From positions 451,519 through 515,518 of the forward strand of contig PDIP01000003.1 of assembly GCA_002811645.1 (NCBI GenBank): DNA of 64,000 bases, given 5' to 3'. The notes beneath the pieces are model-generated. The model saw only the letters and a list, made by a program, of their open reading frames with translations, was not told where the DNA came from and ran no database searches. Source of the DNA: Corallochytrium limacisporum. Taxonomy: Eukaryota; Opisthokonta. Made by a program: the position numbers and the translations under genes. This document shows positions 50,718 through 60,876 of the stretch, piece by piece (the stretch's first letter is position 1; every line of letters starts with the position of its first letter).

Positions 50718-52349
50718 TTAGGAAATCATCTGGTCTGCCGCCTCCACCTCCTTCGGGGCACTCTTAAGGATAGAGCTAACATTGTACTCACCCTTCAGAT
50801 TCAGAACGTAGTTACCGTACTTCTCAAAGTCATCCATGTCGAGATAGATGTTTGCGGAAATGCGAGTGAACAGGGTTGGCTTGCCCTTGTAGTCCAGAAC
50901 CTTAACAAAGGCAGTAAACGAGTTCTTCAGCAGATAGACAGACAAAGCCTGCGCTTCTGAAGCTTCACCGACATCATCCACATCGGGCAGGCGCACATGG
51001 CGCATATTGATCAGAGGTTGATCGCAATCCACATACGCTACTTCGGTTCCCCACATCTCAGCCAGACGATGAGCAGCTTTGTCGGCGAGTTCAGTGTTAT
51101 ACTTGTGCAATTTCTTGAACCCGCCGCAGACCTTGTCCATGAACTCCAACGACTGCATAGTGGCCAGGATGGGGCTGAAGTCGATAAGACCAGTGTACAT
51201 GAACTCCTTCCAGTATCCCTGCTTCCAGAAGTAAGGTACAGTAAGAGGAGTGATGTACTTGTGCCATTCGTTCTTGACCACCAAGAAAGCGACTCCCTGA
51301 CATGTGTACAGCCATTTGTGACAAGTGCCCACGTAGAAATCAGCGTTGATATCCGAAACATTGAAACTGGCCAACTGTCCCGGGGCCTGAGCACCGTCAC
51401 AAAGGACGGCAATTGAGTGCTTATGGAAGAGCTGAATTAGCTTCTTGGCGGGCATCACGTATGCAGTAGCACTGGTGATATGGTTAAAGATGGCCATGCG
51501 AGGCTTCACATCCATCTCCTCGAGCTTCTTGGTTGTGACGTCTATGATGTGTTGGTGATTGCAAGGCAGGTCAATCTTGACCTCCACGACTTCCACACCG
51601 TAGCGCTCCTCAATGTAGTGCACCGCGTTCTTGTTGGCATCATACTCTAGGCTGTACATGAAGATGACGTCACCCGGCTTCCAGACAATGGCCTTCAGGA
51701 CCGTAGAGACGGCAGCATTTGCATTGGGCATGAACTGGAAGTTCTCAGGATCAGCGCCTAGGAATGCAGCCATCTTAGAGCTCGCCTTTTGCTGCAGAGG
51801 AGTGAGGTCCTTGAAGCGAAAACGGACGGGCTCATTCTGAATTTTCATCTCCCACTGATGACGGGCGGCCAGAACGGGTAGAGGGGTCGCGCCATAGCTA
51901 CCATGATTCAAGGGAGTGCTGTTGGGGTCCAGAGTGAAGTGCTTCTGACGCATTTCCTTACCAAATGGTACGGGACCAGGCTTACTCCAATCAATGGTAA
52001 CATGATCGACACCAGCTAAGCTGCCGGTGACGTTCCACAGGGCCGCCTTGGCGCGAGCTTCGACAGAGTTCTCTATGACCTCGTAGTTCGTAGCCTCCTT
52101 GACACGGTTGCCCAGGCTGCCCAGACCACCGAGCTCATCATTCATGGCCTCGCGGTTCTTGGCCTCGTACTCCTCCCGCCGTTTGATCGCATCCTTCTCG
52201 CGTTGGGTGAGCTCCTCAGCCTGTTGGCCAGCAGCTTCCAGCTGCTTCGTCAACTTAGAAGTTTTCTCTTGCTCCTCAGTGAGGAGCTGCCGAACTTCAT
52301 TCAGTTCGGACTGAGTAATCTGTGCCTGCTTCGAGCCTCCGCAACCCAT
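50718..52349 (-). CDS. PLP-dependent class V aminotransferase-like enzyme with N-myristoylation signal
   Basis: Predicted protein of 543 aa. It begins MGCGGSKQ, a strong N-myristoylation site with an adjacent Cys for palmitoylation, followed by a coiled coil (about residues 12-75: LNEVRQLLTEEQEKTSKLTK). From about residue 130 it is a class V (NifS-like) fold: LNHGSYGATPLPV, FMPNANAAVSTVL, the PLP-contacting CDGAQAPGQL and the Schiff-base lysine in GTCHKWLYTCQG (about K345). Closest recognised relatives are isopenicillin-N-epimerase-like and cysteine-desulfurase-like fungal/bacterial proteins; the substrate is unknown. The combination of a double-acylation anchor, coiled coil and PLP enzyme is unusual. 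Strong C-ending codon bias suggests good expression. Start chosen because of the acylation motif. Confidence 0.85.
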   Translation of the reverse strand: MGCGGSKQAQITQSELNEVRQLLTEEQEKTSKLTKQLEAAGQQAEELTQREKDAIKRREEYEAKNREAMNDELGGLGSLGNRVKEATNYEVIENSVEARAKAALWNVTGSLAGVDHVTIDWSKPGPVPFGKEMRQKHFTLDPNSTPLNHGSYGATPLPVLAARHQWEMKIQNEPVRFRFKDLTPLQQKASSKMAAFLGADPENFQFMPNANAAVSTVLKAIVWKPGDVIFMYSLEYDANKNAVHYIEERYGVEVVEVKIDLPCNHQHIIDVTTKKLEEMDVKPRMAIFNHITSATAYVMPAKKLIQLFHKHSIAVLCDGAQAPGQLASFNVSDINADFYVGTCHKWLYTCQGVAFLVVKNEWHKYITPLTVPYFWKQGYWKEFMYTGLIDFSPILATMQSLEFMDKVCGGFKKLHKYNTELADKAAHRLAEMWGTEVAYVDCDQPLINMRHVRLPDVDDVGEASEAQALSVYLLKNSFTAFVKVLDYKGKPTLFTRISANIYLDMDDFEKYGNYVLNLKGEYNVSSILKSAPKEVEAADQMIS

Positions 52350-53976
52350 GTTTGCTTGTAGTTAGAGTAGTCTATCTCAAGGATTAACTTCATAAGCACT
52401 AAACGCTATTGCTAACAGACATCTACCTTTGTCTGTCTTGTAGCTGGCTGTGTACTACGCAGAGGTGTGCGCATCGGATACATCGAACCCTCAAAGCCTG
52501 TCACCTAGACATCCACATGAACCGTTGCTCGTTTCGCGCAGTTGACCAGATTAAGATCCAAAAGCACAAGCGGCCGTTCCAAACAGATCCGCGTTCTCTG
52601 ACTTACACGTCTTTCGGTACCGCGGGTTCTATATCGGCCATATTTCCCAAAGGCATAGACCAAGTCTTTTGTGCCATAACATTCCGTGATCTTATCGACA
52701 AAGTTCTCCTCCTCCCCCGCTCCCCGTGTGCCGTGAGCCAGCTGGGTGTGTATGCATCGGCTTCTTCGCCATATTCGTACTTTTCTTTCCAAAACCGTCG
52801 AAATATTCTGCGTGGTGGGGCATAGAAGCCCATCAAACTCATGTGAGGGCAATAACCCTCACACTGCGCTCAGTGAGTGTTAGTATTGCTCCCCTGAGTA
52901 CGTGTGGATGTGTGGCCCAGACCATGTTTGATAAGAGCAGACCGGCACGTAAAAACCATTCGGTGTGTCCCAGCACACACCCGTCACCACCAGATCATAC
53001 TACATGCATCTCTTGGTTTGTTCATCGCCGTCTATCTTGTTCCCGGCGCATTCTGTATTGCTCGTCTATCGCGAGCCCGCACCCAATGAAGATTGATGTT
53101 AATATGCTCCGCAAGATATCCAGATATACAATAGTGCCCGGGCTATCGACAAATCTTGTTCGGACGGTGGGTCCGTCCCAAGAGTACTCCACGCATCCCC
53201 AAAGGGTGCCAATCCTTTACCATTTTTTGCTTTCTTTTCTGTTCTGTCTCTGGGTGTGTGTGTGTTTACTTGCTTGCATACCCGGCTTCGCGCAATGGTA
53301 AGGAAAAGCAATTCAGCGGGCAGACTTCCCAAGAACGAAAGGCGTACGTGTGTTGTTCTCGGTTGGTTGGGTACACACATTGAGACAATGAGCCCGCCTC
53401 ACAAATCTAAACACCTTCGGTCACTTTCCTTCCCCTCCTCCCTCCCCACTACAACCCGCCCTCTCGCTTTTCGTCTCTTGTCCAGGGCACCAGCGGTGTT
53501 CCGCAGGGTCAGCTCCCCTCGAATTTGTTCGCCCAATTTCGAATACCGTCCCGGATGTGAAGCGAAGGCGGGACAGACAAACAAAGGATCGTTTTTCTCT
53601 CATCAACTTTTCCTGTGGCCTTTTTGCCGCCTGTGGTGTGCACCACCACGGTACCCAATGTACGGGCAGCAATAATGAAGCAGACACCTTGTCCTCCCAC
53701 TACGGGACGGGTGAAACTGTATTATTGATCATATTTATATTGATCAATTAAACTCGGGGAAGGGGAGGGAGCTTTTTCTACTGCAGCCCTGCGAACTCAC
53801 GCGGGTGGGTGGCTGCTGCGATACCAAGACTGTCACATACTTAAAGTTCAATAGCGTCAGGTACTTTGCGAACTGTAGATTTTGTTCTGCTGAGCCTGTG
53901 TCACCCGAAGTAAATGTCCTGTTGAAGTGTGACCATGGCAGACAATTGAATAAGAGAACAGCGTATTAAATCCAGC
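52350..53976. other. Divergent intergenic region
   Basis: 1.6 kb with no supported gene. Small frames on both strands lack family resemblance; one plus-strand frame starting at 53086 (MKIDVNMLRKISRY) looked protein-like for some 40 codons but ends in low-complexity sequence. Confidence 0.5.
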
Positions 53977-54195
53977 ATGGACAACAAACTTCCGCCTGGG
54001 AAGGCATACAGCTTCCACTACATTCCTCTGCGGTTTCGCCTTTGGGTGCTGTTTGGATCTACTGTAGGGTTGATTGCAGGATTCCATGTTTCCAACGCCT
54101 TAGAGCTGAAGGAGAAAAATCGCCATTTAGATATCCTATTTGATGAGATCGACAAGCGGAGAGAGCTTCGCAGGTTGAAGCGAGAATCAGGCTGA
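53977..54195 (+). CDS. Small single-pass membrane protein, unknown
   Basis: Predicted protein of 72 aa. A short polar start (MDNKLPPGKAYSFHYIPLRF) leads to one membrane segment (about residues 22-38: LWVLFGSTVGLIAGFH) and then a highly charged helix to the end (EKNRHLDILFDEIDKRRELR). The shape is that of small mitochondrial inner-membrane or assembly proteins (SMIM/COX-assembly type), but no signature decides this. Convergent with pyruvate kinase (116 bp), which fits the layout and supports a real gene. Confidence 0.6.
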   Translation: MDNKLPPGKAYSFHYIPLRFRLWVLFGSTVGLIAGFHVSNALELKEKNRHLDILFDEIDKRRELRRLKRESG

Positions 54196-54311
54196 CGTCA
54201 GTTAGGTAAAGAAAACTAAAGAATTTTACATGTTTTGGTACTGAATACTGTTGCTGTGGAGTATGTGTATTTTTCAATTGAACTGTGAACAAAATAAGAG
54301 TCCTTCCCTGT

Positions 54312-55940
54312 CTAAATTTCCGGAACGACAAGAGTGCGCATGGTGTTCGTGTGACCGCGGCCGGACATCCATCCCTGGATGACAATGACGCTATCACCAG
54401 GTTCGCAGAAGTTGCGTTCCATGGCATGGCTCATAGCCCAACGGATACGTGCCTCGACATCGTCCTGCCACACGTCCTTGCGCGATCCTGTGTAGTAGAA
54501 CGGGAAACACCCACGATACAAGTGGATCAGACGGCATGTCTGAGCATCGCGGCTGACCACCAGGATGGGGCAACGAGGCCGATACTTGCTGACCAGGCGG
54601 GCAGTGTTGCCAGTAGTACTAAGAACAATGATTGCAGCCATGTCAAGCTCAAAGGCAGCATTGACAGCAGAGGCAGCAATTGTCTCAACAGACTCAGCAG
54701 GTGGCATAACACTGCGCATTTCATTGTAACGGGCACGGAAGAAGCTGGCTTCCTCGGCCTCCCGGCAGACAGCATCCATGATCCGCACAGTTTCCACCGG
54801 GTACTTACCCTTTGCAGTCTCACCACTCAACATAACGCAGTCTGCGCCATCCAAAACAGCGTTGGCCACATCGCTGACTTCGGCACGAGTCGGGCGGGGA
54901 TTATTCACCATGGACTCCAGCATCTGAGTGGCACAGATGACAGGCTTACCCTTCAAGTTGCAGCGGGAAATCATCATCTTCTGGGCTACAAACACCTTGG
55001 CAGGGTCAATTTCAATACCCAGGTCTCCACGGGCCACCATGATACCGTCGGCAGCTTCCAAAATCTCGTTGAAGTTGCTCACACCCTCGTGGTTCTCAAT
55101 CTTGGCAATGATCTTAATGTATGCACCGTCCTCACCGAGACACTCACGGATCTCGTGAATGTCAGAGGCCTTGCGGATGAAGGAAGCAAAGACATAGTCG
55201 ACGCGCTTCTCAACACCAAAACGCAGATCCCCGATGTCCTTCTCAGAAAGAGCAGGGAGATCAACATGGGTTTCGGGCAGGTTCACGCCCTTTTTGGAAC
55301 CCAGCAAACCGGAGTTCTCGACCTCGCACATGATACCGTCATCCTTAATGTCCTTAATCTTCAGACTGATAAGACCGTCATCAATATAGATCAGACCACC
55401 GGGCCGCACGACCTTGGCAATGTTCTTGTAGTCGACGTAGATCTGTTCGTTGTTGCACTTCTCCTTGAAGGCGTCATCAGTGGTCACAACCACATTGGAT
55501 CCCTTCTCCAGCTTAACGTCCTCAGAACCCTCAAGCACTCCGGTACGGATCTCAGGTCCCTTGGTGTCCAGAGCAATGGCCACCTCTGGGCCGGGCATGT
55601 CGTTGAAGGTTTGACGAACGTTGTCAATAATGGAACCGGCAAATTCGTGGCTACCATGTGAGAAGTTCAGACGCACAATGTTCATGCCGGCGGAACGCAG
55701 AGCCTTGAGCATGTCAATATTGTTCGTGTTGGGACCGATAGTGCAAATGATGGACGACTTACGCACACGCACAGGGTTGGAGTAGATATTCAGAGCGCAG
55801 TTGTGCTCAATTGTGGTGGCCATGGCCTGTGCCATGCGCTGGGAGCCCACGGGCTTAGGATTCGCGGTTGCATCCCATGACTGGATCTTCAGCCCAGAGA
55901 ACTTGACGTTCAGCTGATCAGGACCTGCGAGACTAGACAT
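54312..55940 (-). CDS. Pyruvate kinase
   Basis: Predicted protein of 542 aa from the ATG at 55940 (the in-frame GTG upstream is not used). Complete family: KSSIICTIGPNTNNIDML, MNIVRLNFSHGSHEF, ALDTKGPEIRTG, the catalytic IIAKIENHEG and GIMVARGDLGIEI, KPVICATQMLESM, PTRAEVSDVANAVLDGADC and MLSGETAKGKYPVE. The K+ and Mg2+ ligands and the substrate Lys (in IAKIENHEG) are present; the C-terminal regulatory domain is complete and ends RTLVVPEI. It catalyses the last glycolytic step. Strongly C-biased codons, as for iPGM, and this bias opens a long but spurious frame on the opposite strand. Confidence 0.97.
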   Translation of the reverse strand: MSSLAGPDQLNVKFSGLKIQSWDATANPKPVGSQRMAQAMATTIEHNCALNIYSNPVRVRKSSIICTIGPNTNNIDMLKALRSAGMNIVRLNFSHGSHEFAGSIIDNVRQTFNDMPGPEVAIALDTKGPEIRTGVLEGSEDVKLEKGSNVVVTTDDAFKEKCNNEQIYVDYKNIAKVVRPGGLIYIDDGLISLKIKDIKDDGIMCEVENSGLLGSKKGVNLPETHVDLPALSEKDIGDLRFGVEKRVDYVFASFIRKASDIHEIRECLGEDGAYIKIIAKIENHEGVSNFNEILEAADGIMVARGDLGIEIDPAKVFVAQKMMISRCNLKGKPVICATQMLESMVNNPRPTRAEVSDVANAVLDGADCVMLSGETAKGKYPVETVRIMDAVCREAEEASFFRARYNEMRSVMPPAESVETIAASAVNAAFELDMAAIIVLSTTGNTARLVSKYRPRCPILVVSRDAQTCRLIHLYRGCFPFYYTGSRKDVWQDDVEARIRWAMSHAMERNFCEPGDSVIVIQGWMSGRGHTNTMRTLVVPEI

Positions 55941-57123
55941 ATTCGCTACTTGCTTACCATACAAAGTCACAGCTAAAGCGACATTGTCTTTACGTACAGA
56001 AAGGAATCACTGCCATACTGATTTAGCACTCTTAATACCTACCTGGTCACAACATGCTTGTATATCGACAGTGCTGCGGGACCGCTTCATCAGACCAAGT
56101 ATTAACTGCTGCGGTGGCTTCAGGATATTCTGACGGATCTTGCTAGCGTTCTCCTGACAGCGTGCGTTTGTGTGGTTCCTTTTTTGTGAATGACACTAAC
56201 TGGCCGCAGCGTATTCAGGTACAACTGCGCGCTGATCGTACAAATTCGTTGCCGCATGGAAATCCCTCTCGTCACTTGCGTAAAACCGGTGGCGGGTTGC
56301 CTGCTACCCCTCGTTCAGACCTCTGCCCGTCCGCCGCTGGCGGGTCTTTGGGATTTAGGGCGTATGGACTCTGTGACTTTACCGCTCACAGCGCAATGTA
56401 AAACAATGGGCGAGAGAATTCGGTACAAAAAGTACTGCAAGTACTGCCAGATCAAGGGAAAACAACGGTGGAGGGCTACCATTTTCCCAAGGCCACCCCA
56501 ATAATTTAATGCGCTTCCTGGAACGAGGAGTGAGAGCGGGGTTCCTATTGGCTTTGTTTACGATGGACCCACTCGGATACTTTGACTATGGGAGAAGCGT
56601 CGGGCCGTTTGGGGAGCAACTGGGCACATTCGCAAAGATGACCGGGACGGTGCCGGCTCGCAATGACGCGGCCAGTCAATAGCCATGCGCAGCGGCGCCC
56701 GACGAAATTCCAAGTGAGGATTGCATGTGTACAGTAGCACATCATAATTCATGATACTTCTTTTTCGTCGGCACGATCATCCGTTTTCCCGCATACCACA
56801 CTAACCCTCCGCCCCTCCTCCACTCAATACCCAAAACCCTGACTCTCGTCTGGCGATCGAAAATTGATCTAATTATTGATTAAATACCTAGGTGTCACAG
56901 ATTGAGGGGTCTCGCGCGAAAAGTTCAAAGTTCGCCTGAGTGGTCTCCGTGAGGTAAGAGAAACTTCTGCGGGGTATTCATGGGTTGAGACACGCACTAC
57001 CCACAACATAATATCTTGTCAGTGTTCGGTCTCAACAGAATTTGAGATGTGGAAACACCATCACACGTTCACAGAGATGTAGGAAAGGATGACGAGGTTG
57101 TGTGCCAAGCTCAGGAAATAAGC
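55941..57123. other. Divergent intergenic region
   Basis: 1.2 kb between pyruvate kinase and the next plus-strand gene; nothing coding supported. Confidence 0.5.
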
Positions 57124-59001
57124 ATGGATCTGCTTCACAAGTTTTTTGGCGAGGTCCACGAACACATCAACCAGTGCCTGCTACAGTCCACTGTGAAGTC
57201 ACCGAATCTGAATTGGACAATTCGAGAAGCTATTGTTGCACTCCAAAAATTGGAACCAGGCTCCCACCAGTCCCTCCTGCTCACGGAAATTATCCAAGCA
57301 TGGACAGAGGATGTCTATATCGGAGCCGACAATGAGGTGAGGCCACGGAGTCGCCTTGGTCGCTTAAAGCGGGATCCTCCACTGATCGGTGGAATTCTAC
57401 AGGCAAATGTTTTGGGACTGGATCTCATGTACATGCCAGATGATTTTGCGAAGGAAAAGCCGGTTTCGGCCAAGCTGCACCTCTCCACTGGAGAGACAAT
57501 GGGATCACTACTCTTGGACTCACGCCACAGGGAGTGGCTGTGCAAGGATCTGCCCTGCTCTTTAGAAGATGTTTTTGGTAGTCTTAAGCCAGATGAGAAC
57601 GGACATACGCCAGTAATTTCCATAAGGGCCACTGGCGTAGAACGAAACCTGTCGAGGGGCAAAAGTGACCTACTAATGCTGAGAGGGGTTAGGAGTATGG
57701 TGGCAGTAGTTGGAGGCGATCCTGCAGCAGTTATGTGGATACAGACAACGTTGCACAGGGCCCAGGAAGGATGCTCTTTCATTGCAGCTAAATTGACAAT
57801 GCTCGAACATGATGAGTTTACGTGCACAGGCACTGCCCGTCTTATCCACCCGAGCTCTGAGGCGGTCTTGGGCCACCTCGTGCTCACCTCACATTCAAGT
57901 GACTTGGCCACCTTGGTCAAAAGTAGCGAAGTAGCGTTGCTCTGGGATCTGGAACTCGTGCCAGGCCAAACTGATCGATCTTCCAGCTCCATTATGGACC
58001 GTCAGAGCCAGACGGAGGTGCCACTGTATCATATTGGTGAGAAGACACGATGTGTCGTTGTCGAGGAATCTGCGTACTCTCTAGCCACCCAACAGAGCAC
58101 GGATCAGAACATATCGGAATCACGGCACGTCAAAGTTGGTGAAGTGCAAAACAAGGGTAAAGTCTACATCATGCGCGATCGATACCACACATCTTTGACG
58201 TTGAAGGATCATAGAGGTTCGACAACCCTCCTGCAGATTACAGGTAAGCTCGGATCTCGTCGCGGAAACAGAAGTACGACATGCATGGTGACAAAACACA
58301 ACATTCCCATTCTCAGCCTGTTGAGAACTGGTTCCGTCATTGTGGTTGGGGCTGTTGGAAGCACCACAGGCACTCTTCTTTGCCAACTCGACGATGACAC
58401 AGGTGGCGTTGGGATGTCCAGTGATCATTTTCTGATCGATGGTATGCAGCTATTGGTCCGTCTTCCTTTGCCATTGAGCATGCCAGTCGCTCGGCTCAGC
58501 GGAAAATTGTCTTTACGACAGGCCTGTCTGGTTCAGGGTAGATTGGTAGATCCATCATACGTAATTTCGCGAGTGCATCGTCTGTGCGGCACTGTTCTGG
58601 ATTCAACCACATCCTCGAGCATCAACAAGGGTTGCTGCGGGAAAATCCCTTTAGAACTGAATGCTGGTGATGTGGTTCTACAAATGCGTGGTTGGTGTTA
58701 CATTGATGATGGTAAATCCATCCTGCCAGCCACCTTGAGCCACAGTGCCATGCTTGCACTCACTGGGACGTCTGCTGACAAAATGCAGAGGCAGTCACCG
58801 GAAGAGAGGCTGGCCATTCTGCACCAAATCACAGAATACTACTATCTGCTAGCCTGCATTCCCAGCAAAGGATCTGGTGGCCATGTGCAGCTAGACATTC
58901 TCGCAGTTAATAGCCCAACTGTGGAGGCAATGAGTAAGATATTATTGCAGGAGGAGCTGGCATCGGAGCTCGGGTCAAGGTCCATGGTAACAGCTGCCTG
59001 A
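57124..59001 (+). CDS. Unrecognised protein, possibly beta-rich/OB-like
   Basis: Predicted protein of 625 aa from the first in-frame ATG (57124); the same frame is open back to 57049 but only from a GTG. A helical N-terminus (DLLHKFFGEVHEHINQCLLQ) is followed by long beta-rich sequence with many short strands (for example SAKLHLSTGETMGSLLL; GSVIVVGAVGSTTGTLLCQL). The alternation of strands and the Cys-containing C-terminal part (GVDSTT...INKGCCGKI, QMRGWCYID) recall multi-OB-fold ssDNA-binding proteins such as SHLD2 or CTC1, but no motif proves it. Same strand as RIT1, 233 bp upstream, with a strong hairpin just after its stop. Confidence 0.7.
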   Translation: MDLLHKFFGEVHEHINQCLLQSTVKSPNLNWTIREAIVALQKLEPGSHQSLLLTEIIQAWTEDVYIGADNEVRPRSRLGRLKRDPPLIGGILQANVLGLDLMYMPDDFAKEKPVSAKLHLSTGETMGSLLLDSRHREWLCKDLPCSLEDVFGSLKPDENGHTPVISIRATGVERNLSRGKSDLLMLRGVRSMVAVVGGDPAAVMWIQTTLHRAQEGCSFIAAKLTMLEHDEFTCTGTARLIHPSSEAVLGHLVLTSHSSDLATLVKSSEVALLWDLELVPGQTDRSSSSIMDRQSQTEVPLYHIGEKTRCVVVEESAYSLATQQSTDQNISESRHVKVGEVQNKGKVYIMRDRYHTSLTLKDHRGSTTLLQITGKLGSRRGNRSTTCMVTKHNIPILSLLRTGSVIVVGAVGSTTGTLLCQLDDDTGGVGMSSDHFLIDGMQLLVRLPLPLSMPVARLSGKLSLRQACLVQGRLVDPSYVISRVHRLCGTVLDSTTSSSINKGCCGKIPLELNAGDVVLQMRGWCYIDDGKSILPATLSHSAMLALTGTSADKMQRQSPEERLAILHQITEYYYLLACIPSKGSGGHVQLDILAVNSPTVEAMSKILLQEELASELGSRSMVTAA

Positions 59002-59037
59002 CACCATTGACCTCGCCTTCCCTCTCAGCGGGCGGGT

Positions 59038-59073
59038 CCCCCCCTTGCGGGGTTAATTACCCGCAAGGGGGGG
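59038..59073. repeat. Perfect 14-bp inverted repeat, 8-nt loop
   Basis: CCCCCCCTTGCGGG (59038-59051), loop GTTAATTA, and CCCGCAAGGGGGGG (59060-59073). It lies 37 bp after the stop codon of the upstream gene and 160 bp before the RIT1 start, so it would form a very stable stem in the 3' UTR. Confidence 0.95.
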
Positions 59074-59234
59074 TCTCCTCTCGGCCACCCGCACAGATGC
59101 ATATTAGGTACTTTGGCATGAGCATTTGCCAATTGGAAACACGTACGCAATTGGTAATACACGACTAAAGAATTCATGCATAACCGGAGAAATTATGTTA
59201 GGAACCCTTTCATGATGCATGATCATTGGGTACA

Positions 59235-60674
59235 ATGAAAGGTGGTGCACATGCTCCGGAATGGAACACAAAATATTACAAGGACGTGAAAGAGATTGCA
59301 CGGGTTGCCAGGGGGCCTGCAGCTCGGCTACGGAGTATTCGTAAAGATGCAAACTTCGTAGAAAGTGTGGTAGATCTGTGTCCCTTTGGCTGGGCAGTCG
59401 CAGCCAATCTACGTTGCGGATTGTGGTACGTCAAGACCCATCTGCTTACCGACTGTTGCTACTTCAAGTCCACGGATGGCCATTTTGGGGAGTGGAACGT
59501 CAGCCTGTCCAGGTTGAATATTGGCGTGCTCGATCTGCTTTCAGAACATGGCGCTCTACTGATCGTTGACGCCACGAGAAGGGGCAAACGATTCCCAGAT
59601 GCGTTGTCGAAGAGCATTCCATTGTGGGTGGCCGTGATGAATGAATACCTTGGACTCGGAGAAAGTGATGTGACGGTTCCCGAACCAATTAGTGGCACGG
59701 AAAAGGCACAAATGACTGAAAGAGTGAAGCCGTTGGTAACAAAGCTGGCCCCAGTCCTGGATACTTTGATTACAAAAGATTTGCGGAACAAACTGTTCGA
59801 AAGGGGGTACTTGCGACCCTTCTTTGTGTCAGGTACAGATTCGCTGGCGGCAGTCCAGGACGTGATTGATGAAGCAAAAGAGCTATTTAGGGAGTGTATG
59901 CCACTGATTCTAGTCTCTGCCTCAAGTATGGCGGACAGCGATGGCATCGACGGATACATCCCAGGCGCTGCGGACGATGAAGAAAGTTGGGCCAGGGGCC
60001 TCAGATCGGCTGACTTTTGGCAGTCAGAAATTCAAGAGCAACTTGATCTGGTTGACAATCGGACAGGTGATGAGCATATTATCAATGTCATTGATAAGAT
60101 AGTGGCGGAAAGGAGTCATCACGTTGAAGATAAAGATGAAGGAATGGGAAATGTCACTGAGAGCTTAAATCTTCGACAGGAAGATGGGTCGCTGAAGGTG
60201 GAGATTGAAATTGAGGACATAGAAGAATCAGAAGCCCCCTCCTGCGAAGTGTTTGTACGAGCAAGCACCTCAGACAGCGACCCGCCTCCTAACACACTCC
60301 AGCTGGTCCACACAGCTGCCAACAATGAGAAGCAAGCCAGAATTGCTTTCGAAAAATGGCTGTACACGGCACTTGACTCCTGGATATCAGAGCAAATCAA
60401 GGCAGCGCGGCAGGGTCATTCCGCAGATATGCCCTTTGAGTATCGAGTTATTGTCACCGACACAATGGATTGTCCAGTTACCCGCAGAGCATTGATGGCT
60501 GCCCTACTGTGCATCGCGGAACGCGAGTTAGGTTATGACCGTGCTGCGGTGAGCAAAGCAACCATTCAAGCACGTCTTGCACACGTCAACACCCTGAGAC
60601 CGTTCTGCAAAGTTCCTCGAGTATATGCCAAAGCGCTAACGCGTCATTTCCTTGGACTCAAACATACATATTAG
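59235..60674 (+). CDS. RIT1: Initiator tRNA phosphoribosyltransferase RIT1
   Basis: Predicted protein of 479 aa from the ATG at 59235. Recognisable RIT1 core: RLRSIRKDANFVESVV, NLRCGLWYV, YFKSTDGHFGEWNVSLSRLN, IVDATRRGKRFPDALSKSIP, and the C-terminal DUSP-like module (ALMAALLCIAERELGYD). In yeast RIT1 adds a 2'-O-ribosyl phosphate from PRPP to A64 of initiator tRNA-Met, keeping it out of elongation. The family is known from fungi, plants and various protists and is lacking in most animals. A variable acidic segment (about residues 230-350) separates the two conserved parts. Tandem with the upstream gene; convergent with septin (202 bp). Confidence 0.9.
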   Translation: MKGGAHAPEWNTKYYKDVKEIARVARGPAARLRSIRKDANFVESVVDLCPFGWAVAANLRCGLWYVKTHLLTDCCYFKSTDGHFGEWNVSLSRLNIGVLDLLSEHGALLIVDATRRGKRFPDALSKSIPLWVAVMNEYLGLGESDVTVPEPISGTEKAQMTERVKPLVTKLAPVLDTLITKDLRNKLFERGYLRPFFVSGTDSLAAVQDVIDEAKELFRECMPLILVSASSMADSDGIDGYIPGAADDEESWARGLRSADFWQSEIQEQLDLVDNRTGDEHIINVIDKIVAERSHHVEDKDEGMGNVTESLNLRQEDGSLKVEIEIEDIEESEAPSCEVFVRASTSDSDPPPNTLQLVHTAANNEKQARIAFEKWLYTALDSWISEQIKAARQGHSADMPFEYRVIVTDTMDCPVTRRALMAALLCIAERELGYDRAAVSKATIQARLAHVNTLRPFCKVPRVYAKALTRHFLGLKHTY

Positions 60675-60876
60675 ATAAAGAACCAGCGTATTCTCCTCCA
60701 GTATTAAGACTGTATTGTGTTTGTATATTATATTGCAATCCGATGTCTGTCGGTTCACAAAGAAGTTAGACCCGTCACAATGTTTCCTGAGATGGCTACC
60801 TGTAGATCCTTCCCTCTTGAACGGTCCTTTTCTCCTGATTTCCACGTACTCCTATAGACTTTATCCCGACAAAGAT

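Noticed and set aside
53086-53301. Short plus-strand frame starting MKIDVNMLRKISRY
   Set aside because: Looks protein-like at first but ends in hydrophobic low-complexity sequence; no splice partner or family found.
54285-55661. 458-codon plus-strand frame opposite pyruvate kinase
   Set aside because: It lies wholly antisense to a fully conserved gene; the strong C-ending codon bias of that gene removes stop codons from the opposite frame. No protein-family resemblance.
57049-57123. Upstream start of the gene before RIT1
   Set aside because: It is a GTG with a stop codon just before it; the first ATG in frame is at 57124.
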